From CAYOSF01 sp964406605 (GTDB taxonomy: Bacteria > Chloroflexota > Dehalococcoidia > DSTF01 > RBG-16-68-14), in the NCBI GenBank assembly GCA_964406605.1, contig CAYOSF010000007.1, positions 190,225-254,224 on the forward strand: a DNA stretch of 64,000 nt, written 5' to 3'. This document shows, piece after piece, positions 23,970-32,825 of this stretch (its first letter is position 1; every line of letters starts with the position of its first letter). A program made the position numbers and the translations under genes. The notes under the pieces are model-generated. The model worked only from the letters and a program-made list of their open reading frames with translations, did no database searches and had not been told where the DNA came from.

Positions 23970-25127
23970 GTGAGGACGCTCTGGTTGCTGATCAGACGGA
24001 CCGTGCGGGAGTACGGCGCCGACAACTGCTCGCACATGGCCGCGGCCATCTCCTACTATGTCCTGTTCTCCGTCGTTCCGCTGGCGATCTTCACCGTCTC
24101 CATCTTTGGGATGGTGGTGCGCAACCAGTCGCTCCAACAGGACGTGGCCAATGGGATCGTGGACTTCCTCAATGTCGAGCGAGGAGTCCCCGTAATCATG
24201 CCGAACCGTGACGCCATCGAGAGGAAGTATGGCACCAAGGCGCTGGAGGAGATCGCTGCCGCGCTCGCCGAGCTGCCCGACCCGGATGCCGAGGCTTTGG
24301 CGGCGACGATCGATCAGGGAGGAACGGTCAACGTGGCCGGCTGGACGCTGGGCAAGAAGGAGCTGGCCGCCCGCAGCAACAACATCGTGACGGATACAGT
24401 GAAGGGCGTATCCAACGTAAGCGCGCCGCTGACAATTGTTGGGCTCGTGGGCATGGCCTGGGCTGCCTCGGCCATGTTCGGCGCCATCCGCAAGTCGCTC
24501 AATGTTGCCTGGGACACCGAGGTGCACCGACCCGTCGTCCAGCAGAAGCTGATCGACCTGGGGATGGTGGTTGGGCTGGGGGCGCTGCTGGGCGCGTCGG
24601 TGGCGGGCACGGCGGCGTTGCGCACGCTCCGAACGCTGAGCGACCAGAACCTGACCCCGCTTTCTGAGGGCACGGGCTTCTTCTGGGCCGTCGTGCCGTT
24701 CTTCCTGCCCGCGATCTTGTCGTTCGTCGTGTTCATGCTCGTCTATCGCTACGTGCCCAATGCGCCGGCGGGCTTCCGTGAAGTCTGGCCGGGGGCGCTG
24801 CTCGCCGCCGTCCTGTTCGAGGTCTTGAAGAACGGCTTCGCGATCTACATCGCCAATTTCAACAACTACGACGTGGCATATGGGGCTCTGGGCGGCATCC
24901 TGCTCTTCCTCCTGTGGACGTATCTCACCTCGAACATCCTGCTGATCGGGGCGGAGCTGGCGTCCGAGTACCCGCGCGTGCTTCGCGGCGACTATGACGA
25001 CGCGGAGGCCCGTCCGAAGGAGCAGAGCCCGCTGCGCGAGACGGTCGTTCGTGCCGTACTCGGCCTGTTCCACCACCACGAGCCAAGAAAGCCTGAGCCA
25101 CCCGGCGATGCCGGGGCCGGCAGCTAG
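23970..25127 (+). CDS. YihY/virulence factor BrkB family membrane protein
   Basis: A 385-residue inner membrane protein of the YihY (formerly RNase BN) family. It begins with the family N-terminus EYGADNCSHMAAAISYYVLFSVVPLAIF and ends with the conserved pair FNNYDVAYGALGGILLFLLWTYLTSNILLIGAELASEY; six membrane segments are expected. Between the first and second segments there is a long extracytoplasmic stretch of about 100 residues. The family function is not settled; nuclease activity was an early misassignment. GTG start; no clear ribosome-binding site. Confidence 0.88.
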   Translation: MRTLWLLIRRTVREYGADNCSHMAAAISYYVLFSVVPLAIFTVSIFGMVVRNQSLQQDVANGIVDFLNVERGVPVIMPNRDAIERKYGTKALEEIAAALAELPDPDAEALAATIDQGGTVNVAGWTLGKKELAARSNNIVTDTVKGVSNVSAPLTIVGLVGMAWAASAMFGAIRKSLNVAWDTEVHRPVVQQKLIDLGMVVGLGALLGASVAGTAALRTLRTLSDQNLTPLSEGTGFFWAVVPFFLPAILSFVVFMLVYRYVPNAPAGFREVWPGALLAAVLFEVLKNGFAIYIANFNNYDVAYGALGGILLFLLWTYLTSNILLIGAELASEYPRVLRGDYDDAEARPKEQSPLRETVVRAVLGLFHHHEPRKPEPPGDAGAGS

Positions 25128-25211
25128 CCCCCGCCTACGCGCCAGGTGTGCTAGGATCGACCTCGCCGGTTGGAGAAGCGAGCACGCCCGCCGGCGCTAG
25201 GAGGTATTGCC

Positions 25212-26084
25212 ATGCCTTCCGTGGCTGAAGGTGGTGTACAGGTCGGGCACGACTTGGGCTCGATGAAGTATGAGATCACGCCGCAGCTCATCGGCGATTA
25301 CTCCGAATCCGTCGATGACCGGCACGAATGGTACTCCGGCCCCTCGCCGTTCGGCGGGCCGGCGGCGCCCGCGCTCCTCCTCCACTCAGCGGGGTACGGT
25401 TTCGGCGGCTGGTATCTCTCTCCCGTCTACGGCAACCTGCACGCCCGACAGGAGTGGGAGCTCTTCGCGCCCATCATGGTTGGCGATACCGTGACCGCGC
25501 GCAGCACGATCGTCGACCGCTTCCTGAAGCGCAACCGGGACTACGTGGTCAACGAGACCCAGGTCTTCGGCGCCGACGGCCGTCTGATCAGCCGTAGCCG
25601 CATCCATCAGAGCTTCGTCCTGGAAGAAACGAAGGAGGAGCTGGCCGTCGACAAGAGCCGCGAGAAGTCGGCGGGACGCCGCTTCGAGATGGGCGCTGGT
25701 GAGTATGAGGAGGAGGTCCCGCCGCTCGAGAAGACCGTGACGCCGGCCATGTGCAAGAAGTTCTCCCCGGGCACGAACTACCACAACGACGTCGAAGAGG
25801 CGAAGAAGATGGGCTTTCCGGACATCGTCGTGCAGGGAATGATGCCCATCTGCTTCCTGTCGGAGATGATGACGCGTCGCTTCGGTGAGGGCTGGTACGT
25901 CGGCGGCCGGATGCTGGTCAACCTGGTCAACGTTCTGTGGGGTGGGGACGGGGCCGCCGTCTGCCGCGGCGTGGTGCGCGAGTTCACGCCGGAGGGCAAG
26001 CGTCAACGTGCCAAGTGCGAGATCTGGGCCGAGAAGGCCGACGGCACCAAGATCATCGTTGGCAGCGCGAGCGCTGTCGTGTAG
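25212..26084 (+). CDS. MaoC-like double hot-dog protein
   Basis: A 290-residue protein made of two hot-dog folds. The first runs from SMKYEITPQLIGDYSESVDDRHEWY to about residue 150 with IMVGDTVTARSTIVD; the second from VTPAMCKKFSPGTNYHNDVEEAKKMGFPDIVVQGMMP. The second repeat carries a His where MaoC hydratases keep their Asp-His dyad (TNYHND), so an enoyl-CoA or mesaconyl-type hydratase function is possible. The ATG at 25212 is fixed by TAGGAGGT eight bases before it. It stands between YihY and a 3-isopropylmalate-type dehydrogenase behind a hairpin element. Confidence 0.75.
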   Translation: MPSVAEGGVQVGHDLGSMKYEITPQLIGDYSESVDDRHEWYSGPSPFGGPAAPALLLHSAGYGFGGWYLSPVYGNLHARQEWELFAPIMVGDTVTARSTIVDRFLKRNRDYVVNETQVFGADGRLISRSRIHQSFVLEETKEELAVDKSREKSAGRRFEMGAGEYEEEVPPLEKTVTPAMCKKFSPGTNYHNDVEEAKKMGFPDIVVQGMMPICFLSEMMTRRFGEGWYVGGRMLVNLVNVLWGGDGAAVCRGVVREFTPEGKRQRAKCEIWAEKADGTKIIVGSASAVV

Positions 26085-26093
26085 GAGAGTGAC

Positions 26094-26199
26094 TCTGAGA
26101 CGAGCGAGGGGTCCAGCGGGAGGAGGGACAGACCTTCCCCGCCGAAGGCGGGTCCGCCTCTGGCGGAAGGTCTGTCCGGCCCCGACCGCTTCGCTCAGA
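26094..26199. repeat. Nested inverted-repeat element in the leader of the dehydrogenase gene
   Basis: TCTGAG at 26094-26099 is matched by CTCAGA at 26194-26199. Inside, the 13-base arm at 26126-26138 pairs exactly with 26165-26177, and between them lie two short hairpins, CCCGCC-GAA-GGCGGG (26138-26152) and TCCGCC-TCT-GGCGGA (26153-26167). The folded RNA or DNA would be a three-way junction. The element ends 26 bp before the next ATG and could be a small non-autonomous repeat, a terminator for the MaoC-like gene, or a leader structure. Confidence 0.75.
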
Positions 26200-26225
26200 A
26201 CGAGAATGAATACTGAGGAGGAACG

Positions 26226-27287
26226 ATGTATCGTATCGCGGTGATTCCGGGTGATGGCATTGGTGCGGAGGTGGTCCGTGAGGGGCTGAAGGTACTGGAG
26301 GCCGCGGCTGCCAAGACCGGCGTCAAGTACGAGTTGGAGCACTACGACGTGGGTGGGGATCGCTACCTGGCCACCGGTGAGGTGCTGCCGGACTCGGTCC
26401 TCGATGAGCTGCGCGGCTTCGACACGATCTACCTGGGCGCTGTGGGTCACCCGGAGGTTGCGCCGGGCATCCTGGAGAAGGGACTGCTGCTGCGCATCCG
26501 GTTCGAGCTGGACCAGTACATCAACCTGCGCCCGGTGAAGCTCTACGAAGGTGTCGACACGCCGCTCAAGGACAAGGGCCCGAAAGAGATCGACTTCGTC
26601 ATCGTGCGGGAGAACACGGAGGGGCTGTACAGCGGCATGGGCGGCATCCAGTACAAGGGCACGCCCCACGAGGTATCGACGCAGATCCACATGACGACCC
26701 GGCACGGCGCGGAGCGCTGCATCCGCTACGCCTTCGAGTTCTGCCGCAAGCGGGACCGGGAGAAGAAGCTCACTCTATCCGCCAAGACGAACGTCCTCAC
26801 CTTCGTTCACGACACCTGGTGGCGCGCGTTCGAGGAGGTGGGCGAGGCCGACTATCCCGACATCAAACGCGACTACGCCCACGTGGACGCGACATCGATG
26901 TGGATGGTGAAGAACCCCGAGTGGTTCGACGTCATCGTGACCGAGAACATGTTCGGCGACATCATCACCGACCTGGGGGCGATGATCCAGGGCGGGCTGG
27001 GCGTGGCCGCCGGCGGCAACATCAATCCGGAGGGCGTCTCCATGTTCGAGCCCATCGGCGGCTCCGCGCCCAAGTACACCGGCTTGAACGTCGCCTGCCC
27101 CATCGCGGCCATCAGCGCGGCTCAGATGATGATGGAGACGCTGGGCGAAGAGGAGACGGCTCAGCGCATCGAACAGGGGGTGGCCCGCGCGCTCGCCTCC
27201 GGCAAGATCAAGTCGCTCCAGGCGGGGCAGATGGGGATGAGCACCTCAGAGATGGGCGACCTGATGGCTGGGCTCGCTGGGGAGTAG
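26226..27287 (+). CDS. Isocitrate/isopropylmalate dehydrogenase family protein
   Basis: A 353-residue NAD(P)-dependent beta-decarboxylating dehydrogenase. It has YRIAVIPGDGIGAEVVREGL at the start, the substrate Arg segment in LLLRIRFELDQYINLRPVKLY, VRENTEGLYSG, the metal Asp region NMFGDIITDLGAMIQGGLG, and EPIGGSAPKYTG near the end. Isopropylmalate, isocitrate, homoisocitrate and tartrate enzymes share this plan; the His of the usual HGSAP is Gly here, and no other leucine gene is near, so I do not call it leuB. GAGGAGG precedes the ATG. The upstream leader contains the nested hairpin element. Confidence 0.88.
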   Translation: MYRIAVIPGDGIGAEVVREGLKVLEAAAAKTGVKYELEHYDVGGDRYLATGEVLPDSVLDELRGFDTIYLGAVGHPEVAPGILEKGLLLRIRFELDQYINLRPVKLYEGVDTPLKDKGPKEIDFVIVRENTEGLYSGMGGIQYKGTPHEVSTQIHMTTRHGAERCIRYAFEFCRKRDREKKLTLSAKTNVLTFVHDTWWRAFEEVGEADYPDIKRDYAHVDATSMWMVKNPEWFDVIVTENMFGDIITDLGAMIQGGLGVAAGGNINPEGVSMFEPIGGSAPKYTGLNVACPIAAISAAQMMMETLGEEETAQRIEQGVARALASGKIKSLQAGQMGMSTSEMGDLMAGLAGE

Positions 27288-27301
27288 GGGCGGCCCTTCC
27301 C

Positions 27302-28330
27302 TCACCCGTAGAACGTGGCGGCGATGGCGCCCATGTGGGCCAGTAGCTTCTCCTGCGTTAGGCCGTAGGCCGGCGGGACCAGCCACAGCGAGTCGGCCAC
27401 CTCCCACACCGGTTCCATCTTCCTCCGTACCTCGTCCGCCGTCCCGCAGACGACGAACGTCTCCGCCATCTCGTCCGGCACCAGCTCCCTGACCGACAGG
27501 TAGTCGCCCCGACGGACGCCCTCCTGCAGACGGCGCGCCTCCTCTCGGAAGCCGTGCGCCGCGAAGTACTCCTCGTACTGGCTCGCGCCGCCGTAGAAGG
27601 CGACGGTGCCCCGCGCGTCGTTGATCGCCTCGGCGCGGTCGTTGTTGATCGATACGAAGAAGCCCATCTGATACTCGATGTCCGAGCGCTGCTTGCCGCC
27701 GCGCTTCAGCCCGCGTTCCAGGTACTCCGGTATCTTCGTGGTCGCCCAGGGGATCGACCAGATGGGATGGCCCATCACGCCGTCGGCGATCTCCGCCGCC
27801 AGGCTCACCAGCGGGCCGCGCAGGGCGGCCACCCAGATCGGCAGGTCGGTCCGCAACGGAGGCGGCGGTGTCTGCATTTCGCTGAAGTCGTGCTTGTGGT
27901 AGGTGCCCTCGTAGCTCTTCAGCTCCCCGGTATGCGCCTTTTCGATCACCAGCCGAACGATCTCCACCACCTCGCGCATGTGGTCCAGCGGCTTGCCGTA
28001 CGGCATGCCGTACATCCCCTCGATCCACGAGCGGACGCTGCATCCCAGTCCTAGCGTGAAGCGTCCGCCGCTGATGCGGTCCAGGTCCATCGCGGCCAGC
28101 GCCGTCTCGAACGGGCTCCGGGTGAAGGCGAGGGCGACGCCGGTCGCGAGGCGTATGTGCTCCGTCGCAGCGGCGGCGGCCGCCAGTGGAATGAACGGCG
28201 TCGTGTTGACCTGCACAGCCATCAGCCCCTCCAGGCCCGCTTCCTCCTGCCCCTTGGCATGCGCGGCGAGCACGGATGCGGGTAGGTTCGCGGGCATGGT
28301 GCCCCAGTATCGCTTGGTCTTGGTGGTCAT
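27302..28330 (-). CDS. Luciferase-like, probably F420-dependent oxidoreductase
   Basis: A 342-residue TIM-barrel flavin-type enzyme of the LLM class. Family features are TEHIRLATGVALAFTRSPFETALAAMDLDRISGGRFTLGLG, RPLD-type helix MREVVEIVRLVIE, and PIWVAALRGPLVSLAAEIADGVMGHP. Actinobacterial and Chloroflexota relatives are often F420-dependent; the cofactor cannot be read with certainty. The ATG at 28330 has GGAAGGAGG close upstream. It ends 14 bp from the convergent dehydrogenase gene and is followed upstream by an alpha/beta hydrolase on the same strand. Confidence 0.85.
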   Translation of the reverse strand: MTTKTKRYWGTMPANLPASVLAAHAKGQEEAGLEGLMAVQVNTTPFIPLAAAAAATEHIRLATGVALAFTRSPFETALAAMDLDRISGGRFTLGLGCSVRSWIEGMYGMPYGKPLDHMREVVEIVRLVIEKAHTGELKSYEGTYHKHDFSEMQTPPPPLRTDLPIWVAALRGPLVSLAAEIADGVMGHPIWSIPWATTKIPEYLERGLKRGGKQRSDIEYQMGFFVSINNDRAEAINDARGTVAFYGGASQYEEYFAAHGFREEARRLQEGVRRGDYLSVRELVPDEMAETFVVCGTADEVRRKMEPVWEVADSLWLVPPAYGLTQEKLLAHMGAIAATFYG

Positions 28331-28432
28331 GGCTGAGCCTCCTTCCAGGGACGGGTCGGCGGACCTGGGATGTTCGGCTCCATCACAGGCACATCCCACA
28401 CCGCTCGCGTAATGCGGGACTGGCGGGGCTGC

Positions 28433-29209
28433 TCATGATACCCCGGGCGGTGTGTCGCTTTCCCCGCCGTTACCGGAGAGACAGACGCGCAGGAATCCGC
28501 GCATCTGCTCCATAGCCTCGCGCGGGACCTCACCATGTGCGCCCGGGTAGAACGTGACGCTCTTGGGGCCGGCCAGCGGGTCGAAGAGGCGAAAGACGGC
28601 CTCCCGCGAGAACATCTCGTCCTCGGACTGGTTGACGAGCAGGACCGGCCGGTCGATTCGCGCTGCCGCCCGGCTGAGCAGGTTCGGGCGTTCCGCCTGG
28701 ATGCCCCCGATGGCGAAGACGGCGCAGCGGAACCGGGGCTCCTCCGCGACCGTTGGAATGCCCAGCACGGCGCCCATCGAGAAGCCCAGATAGGCGGCGG
28801 ACTCGTTGCCCACGTCCGGCAGTTCGCCGCAGGCATCGACCGTGCGCTGCCAGTCGGCGACCATGGCCGGGAACGTCTCCCTGTCCATGAGGGCCGCCAG
28901 CGCCTCCTGCTCGACGTCGGTGCGGCCGTCCGAGCGCCGCTCCCCGTGTACAGGGCCGTCGATCACGGCACAGGCCCAGCCCTCGCCCCGCACGAGCCAC
29001 TGGGCGATGGCGAGCATCTGCGGCTCGGCCTTCCGGCCGCCGGCGCCGTGGCCCAGCATGACGACGGGGCGCGGCCCGTGGGCGCCCTCCGGCGTAAAGA
29101 TCAGGGCCGGGACGCGCCTCCCCTCATGACCGGCGATCCACAGGTGCCTGGTCGTGACGCCTTGTTCCGTCTCTCTTGGGCCTGTCTCCAGGATCGCACT
29201 GGCTGCCAT
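28433..29209 (-). CDS. Alpha/beta hydrolase (dienelactone hydrolase-like)
   Basis: A 258-residue serine hydrolase. The oxyanion region is MLGHGAGGRKAE, the nucleophile elbow AYLGFSMGAVLG, the acid Asp lies in VNQSEDEMFS and the His in PGAHGEVPREAM. The N-terminus (ETEQGVTTRHLWIAGHEGRRVPALIFTPEGAHGPRP) is like dienelactone hydrolase and xylan esterase relatives. Substrate unknown. Start ATG 29209 has GAGGAGGAGAG just before it. It lies 102 bp upstream of the luciferase-like gene and is probably co-transcribed. Confidence 0.85.
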   Translation of the reverse strand: MAASAILETGPRETEQGVTTRHLWIAGHEGRRVPALIFTPEGAHGPRPVVMLGHGAGGRKAEPQMLAIAQWLVRGEGWACAVIDGPVHGERRSDGRTDVEQEALAALMDRETFPAMVADWQRTVDACGELPDVGNESAAYLGFSMGAVLGIPTVAEEPRFRCAVFAIGGIQAERPNLLSRAAARIDRPVLLVNQSEDEMFSREAVFRLFDPLAGPKSVTFYPGAHGEVPREAMEQMRGFLRVCLSGNGGESDTPPGVS

Positions 29210-29739
29210 CTCTCCTCCTCGTTCTGCCCTCGCGTCGGCACCGTTCCGACGGCAACCCAATGGTGCTCGATGGGGATGGCGATGTCAACGTGGCCGTCGC
29301 TCACCGAGCGGACCCACGAGCGCGCTAACCCACGAACACCTCGGCCCGGACCGGTGCGACGAGCGCGTTCGGGCCGTGGCTGAACTCGCTCCACCGCTCG
29401 CCGAGCGTCGATCTCCGGAAGCGACACTGCAGGCTGACGTGATCCGCCTTGTCCGAGAGGCTCAGGGACTCTGGTGGGAGGTTCCCCTCGGGCATGCCGG
29501 CCGGAGGGTCGGGTGCGGAGTCTGCCTGAGTGGGCGGAGCGACTCTCTCTCCGGCCGCTCGTGTGAAATCGACCCGGTGATGTATAGTGTGATGTATCCC
29601 AGAGAGGAGCCAAGCAGGCGAGTCATCTGATTCCCACGGGAGCCGGTGGTGCCATCGGCGTCGTCTTGCAGGTGTCGCCGTAACCCGCTAGTCTTAGCCG
29701 CCGCTCGGCTCCCGGGCACATCGAGAAGGAGGACCCACC
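29210..29739. other. Long divergent intergenic region
   Basis: About 530 bp between the hydrolase and the aminotransferase. GTGATGTAT occurs twice, at 29577-29585 and 29589-29597, with a 12-base period and a TATAGT between. The right end carries the aminotransferase promoter (29666-29694). No gene is supported. Confidence 0.4.
29666..29694 (+). promoter_or_regulatory. Probable promoter of the aminotransferase gene
   Basis: TTGCAG (29666-29671), 17 bp, TAGTCT (29689-29694). Start of transcription near 29701 leaves a leader of about 40 bases with GAGAAGGAGG before the ATG at 29740. Confidence 0.5.
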
Positions 29740-30930
29740 ATGTTCGAGACAGTCAAGACCGCCCCCGCCGACCCCATCCTCGGTCTCACCGAGGCTTTCA
29801 ACCAGGACCCCAGCCCCGACAAGATCAACCTGTCGGTCGGCGTGTACAAGGACGGGAGCGGCAAGACGCCGGTGTTCGCGACAGTCAAGGAGGCCGAGCG
29901 ACGCCTGCTCGAAGGTGAGACGACCAAGTCCTATCTTCCGATGCCCGGTGATCCGACCTATGGAAGTCTGGTGCAGAAGCTGATGTTGGGCGATGGCCAC
30001 GGCATCGTTGCGGAAGGGCGCGGCGCCACGGCACACACTCCGGGCGGGACGGGTGCGCTGCGCGTGGCCGGCGACTATATCCATAAGGTGCATCCGGGAT
30101 CCGCTATCTGGCTGAGCGACCCGACCTGGGCCAACCACCCCACCGTGTTCGGAGCGGCCGGCCTCGAGGTCAAGACCTACGCCTACCGCGATCCGGCCAC
30201 CAACGGGCTCGACTTCAACGCGATGATCGAGTCGCTCGAGCAGGTTCCGGCGGGAGACGTGGTGCTGCTGCACGGCTGTTGCCACAACCCAACCGGCATC
30301 GACCCGACCGTCGAGCAGTGGTCGCAGGTCGGCGAGCTGATCCGCCGCCGAGGCGTGCTGCCGCTGGTGGACTTCGCGTATCAGGGCCTGGCCGATGGCA
30401 TCGACCAGGACGGTGCGGGGCTGCGCGCGCTGGTCGAGCATGTCGACCAACTGCTCATCTCCTCCAGCTTCTCCAAGAACTTCGGCCTGTATCGCGAGCG
30501 CACCGGTGCCTTGACCATCATCGGGTCCACGGCCGAGCAGGCTCAGACCGTGATGAGTCAGGTGAAGCTGGTCATCCGCGCCAACTACTCGAATCCCCCC
30601 GCGCATGGCGGCGCGATCGTCATGACCGTGCTGCAGGACCCCGAGCTTCGGGCCAAGTGGGAGCTCGAGGTCGCCGAGATTCGCGACCGCATCAACGGCA
30701 TGCGTCATCTCTTCGTCGAGACGCTCAAGGCCAAGGGCGTTACCCGCGACTTCTCCGCCATCACCCAGCAGCGCGGCATGTTCAGCTTCTCCGGCTTGAC
30801 CAGGGAGCAGGTCGAGGAGCTGCGGGAGAAGCACTCGATCTACATCGTCGGCTCCGGCCGCATCAACGTCGCGGGCATGACCGAGGCGAACATGGGCCAG
30901 CTCTGCGACGCGATCGCCTCCGTCCTCTGA
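29740..30930 (+). CDS. Aromatic/aspartate aminotransferase (class I)
   Basis: A 396-residue PLP enzyme of the AspC/TyrB group. Signatures: INLSVGVYKDGSGKTPVFATVKEAE, SYLPMPGDPTYG, LHGCCHNPTGIDPT with the PLP-ring Asn, PLVDFAYQG with the Asp, and the Schiff-base Lys in SSSFSKNFGLYRERTGAL. The C-terminal Arg that binds the substrate carboxylate is in GSGRINVAGM. It transfers amino groups between aspartate or aromatic amino acids and 2-oxoglutarate. It is monocistronic: its downstream neighbour is convergent. Confidence 0.94.
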   Translation: MFETVKTAPADPILGLTEAFNQDPSPDKINLSVGVYKDGSGKTPVFATVKEAERRLLEGETTKSYLPMPGDPTYGSLVQKLMLGDGHGIVAEGRGATAHTPGGTGALRVAGDYIHKVHPGSAIWLSDPTWANHPTVFGAAGLEVKTYAYRDPATNGLDFNAMIESLEQVPAGDVVLLHGCCHNPTGIDPTVEQWSQVGELIRRRGVLPLVDFAYQGLADGIDQDGAGLRALVEHVDQLLISSSFSKNFGLYRERTGALTIIGSTAEQAQTVMSQVKLVIRANYSNPPAHGGAIVMTVLQDPELRAKWELEVAEIRDRINGMRHLFVETLKAKGVTRDFSAITQQRGMFSFSGLTREQVEELREKHSIYIVGSGRINVAGMTEANMGQLCDAIASVL

Positions 30931-31008
30931 CCTCGCAGGGGCGCACCGACCGAGACTGACGCCCGGCGTCGAGCTGGTGGAGATGGACTGCGCCGCGCTT
31001 GTTGGTGC

Positions 31009-31845
31009 CTAGCCCTTGATGGATCCCGCGAACAGGCCGCGCACCAGGTAGCGCTGGAAGGCCACGACGAGCAGCAGCATCGGCGCGAAGGCGATGATGG
31101 TGCTGGCGAACGCCACGTTGATGCGCTGGAGGTTCTGCGCCTCGCTCGCGAGGCCGATCTGCACGGTTCGCATGTCGGGGTCGTTCGTGACCAGCAGTGG
31201 CCAGAGGTACTGGTTCCAGGCCTGCAGGAATGCGAAGATGGCCAGCGTCGCCAGCGCGCCTCTCGCCAGAGGAACCACGACGAAGAGGAGAAAGCGCAGG
31301 TGGCCATAGCCGTCCATTTCCGCCGCGTCCTTCAGCTCCTGCGGGATGGTCATGAAGTACTGGCGGAGCAGGAAGGTGCCGAAGCCTGTCGCGAGGAAGG
31401 GCGCCACCAATCCTTGGTAGGTATCCGTCCAGCCCAACCACTGGATGGTCTGGAAATTGGGGATGATGGCCACCTCCAGCGGCACCATCATCGTTGCGAG
31501 GAATAGCATGAAGAGGACGTTGCGACCGGGGAAGCGCAGGAAGGCGAACGCGTATGCGGCCAGCGTGGCCGTGACGAGCTGGCCCGCCGTGATCGCGGTC
31601 GCCATCACCACGCTGTTGAACAGGTAGCGGCCCAGCGGCGTATCGGCCACGCCGGAGCTACTCGAGAAGTAGTTGCCCCACTGCGGACTTGACGGCCACA
31701 GACTGGGTGGGGGATGGTCGAGGAACTGCGAAATCGGGTGGAGGCTGTTGACCACTGTCACGTAGATGGGGAAGAGCAGCACCGCCGCGCAGAGGATCAG
31801 GACGGCGTAGGCGGGCATGCGGCGGAGCCAGCGGCGGAGCGTCAT
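31009..31845 (-). CDS. ABC transporter permease, MalG/UgpE type
   Basis: A 278-residue inner membrane permease with six predicted membrane helices. The conserved EAA loop is ELKDAAEMDGYGHLRFLLFVVVPLARG, which docks on the ATPase. N-terminus RMPAYAVLILCAAVLLFPIYVTVVNSLHP is typical of carbohydrate-uptake-1 permeases. It is the third gene of a leftward set; its start overlaps the end of the first permease by 4 bp. The usual fourth member, a periplasmic-type binding protein, is not downstream or upstream in the window. Confidence 0.9.
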   Translation of the reverse strand: MTLRRWLRRMPAYAVLILCAAVLLFPIYVTVVNSLHPISQFLDHPPPSLWPSSPQWGNYFSSSSGVADTPLGRYLFNSVVMATAITAGQLVTATLAAYAFAFLRFPGRNVLFMLFLATMMVPLEVAIIPNFQTIQWLGWTDTYQGLVAPFLATGFGTFLLRQYFMTIPQELKDAAEMDGYGHLRFLLFVVVPLARGALATLAIFAFLQAWNQYLWPLLVTNDPDMRTVQIGLASEAQNLQRINVAFASTIIAFAPMLLLVVAFQRYLVRGLFAGSIKG

Positions 31846-32825
31846 CGGTAGAACACCCTCCCCGCCAGCAGACGGAACTGGGCAAGCGTCAGCACCAGCA
31901 TGATCAAGAAGAGCGCGATCGCCTCCACTGAGGCGGCGCCCTTCTGGAAGTTCTCGAAACCATCCGTGTAGATCGAGTAGAGGAGCACGTTGCTCGCGTC
32001 GACCGGTCCGCCTCTGGTCAGGATGTCGATCTGGCCGAAGGACTGGAAGGCGAAGATCGTCCCGATTACGGAAGCAAAGAAGAGGGTCGGCGAGAGCATG
32101 GGCAGGGTGACGTGCCAGAACTGCGACCAGCGGCCGGCCCCGTCCACGCTCGCGCTCTCATACAGCTCGTCCGGGATGGTCTGGAGACCGGCGAGCACGA
32201 TGATGGTGAAGAGCCCGATGTTCATCCAAATGGTTGTGAGCGATACGGAGATGAGCGCCCAGTTCGGGTCGATGAACCAGGATCCGACCTGGTCCACGAC
32301 GCCTTGGTGCTCGTTCACCGCCCAGCCTCCGTCTTGTAGCCAGCTCACTTCGGGGACGCCGATGCTCGCCAGCATCTCGTTCATCACGCCGATCGTCGGG
32401 TGGAGGAGCACGAGCCACAGCACCGCCGCTATCGCGACCGATGCCGCCAGCGTCGAAGAGAAGATCGTGCGGAAGATGACGATGCCGGGCAGCTTCTGGT
32501 TCGCCAGCACCGCCAGGAAGGTCCCGATGGCGATCGCCGGCACGACTGTGTAGAGGGCGAACGTGCCCGTCACCAGGAGGCTGCTGATGAATGAGGACGA
32601 GGTGAGCACGTCTACATACTGGTCGAAGCCGACGTAGACTTGGCGCGTGCCGAACGGATTGCTGATGAAGAAGCCCAGATAGACAGACTTGGCGAGCGGG
32701 TAAAAGATGAACGTCCCGAACAGGATGAGCGAGGGGGCCAGGAAGGGGAGCGCGCCCAGGAGCTGCTTGACCCCGCGGGGAAGCATCGACCCACCACCGC
32801 CCAGCCGCTCTCCCCGCGCCGTCAT
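31842..32825 (-). CDS. ABC transporter permease, MalF/UgpA type
   Basis: A 327-residue permease with a leader of about 20 residues and six membrane segments. EAA loop: ELYESASVDGAGRWSQFWHVTLPMLSPTLFF. A periplasmic-side insertion (SIGVPEVSWLQDGGWAVNEHQGVVDQVGSWFIDP) lies between helices. It overlaps the ATPase gene at one end and the second permease at the other by 4 bp each, so the three are translated as a unit. Substrate: sugar or glycerol-3-phosphate, by family only. Confidence 0.9.
   Translation of the reverse strand: MTARGERLGGGGSMLPRGVKQLLGALPFLAPSLILFGTFIFYPLAKSVYLGFFISNPFGTRQVYVGFDQYVDVLTSSSFISSLLVTGTFALYTVVPAIAIGTFLAVLANQKLPGIVIFRTIFSSTLAASVAIAAVLWLVLLHPTIGVMNEMLASIGVPEVSWLQDGGWAVNEHQGVVDQVGSWFIDPNWALISVSLTTIWMNIGLFTIIVLAGLQTIPDELYESASVDGAGRWSQFWHVTLPMLSPTLFFASVIGTIFAFQSFGQIDILTRGGPVDASNVLLYSIYTDGFENFQKGAASVEAIALFLIMLVLTLAQFRLLAGRVFYR

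Noticed and set aside
26094..26225. T-box or other amino-acid leader before the dehydrogenase gene
   Set aside because: No T-box consensus or specifier loop is visible; the structure is better explained as an inverted-repeat element.
26226..27287. Calling the gene leuB
   Set aside because: The family has several substrates, a key motif residue differs, and no other leucine gene is near.
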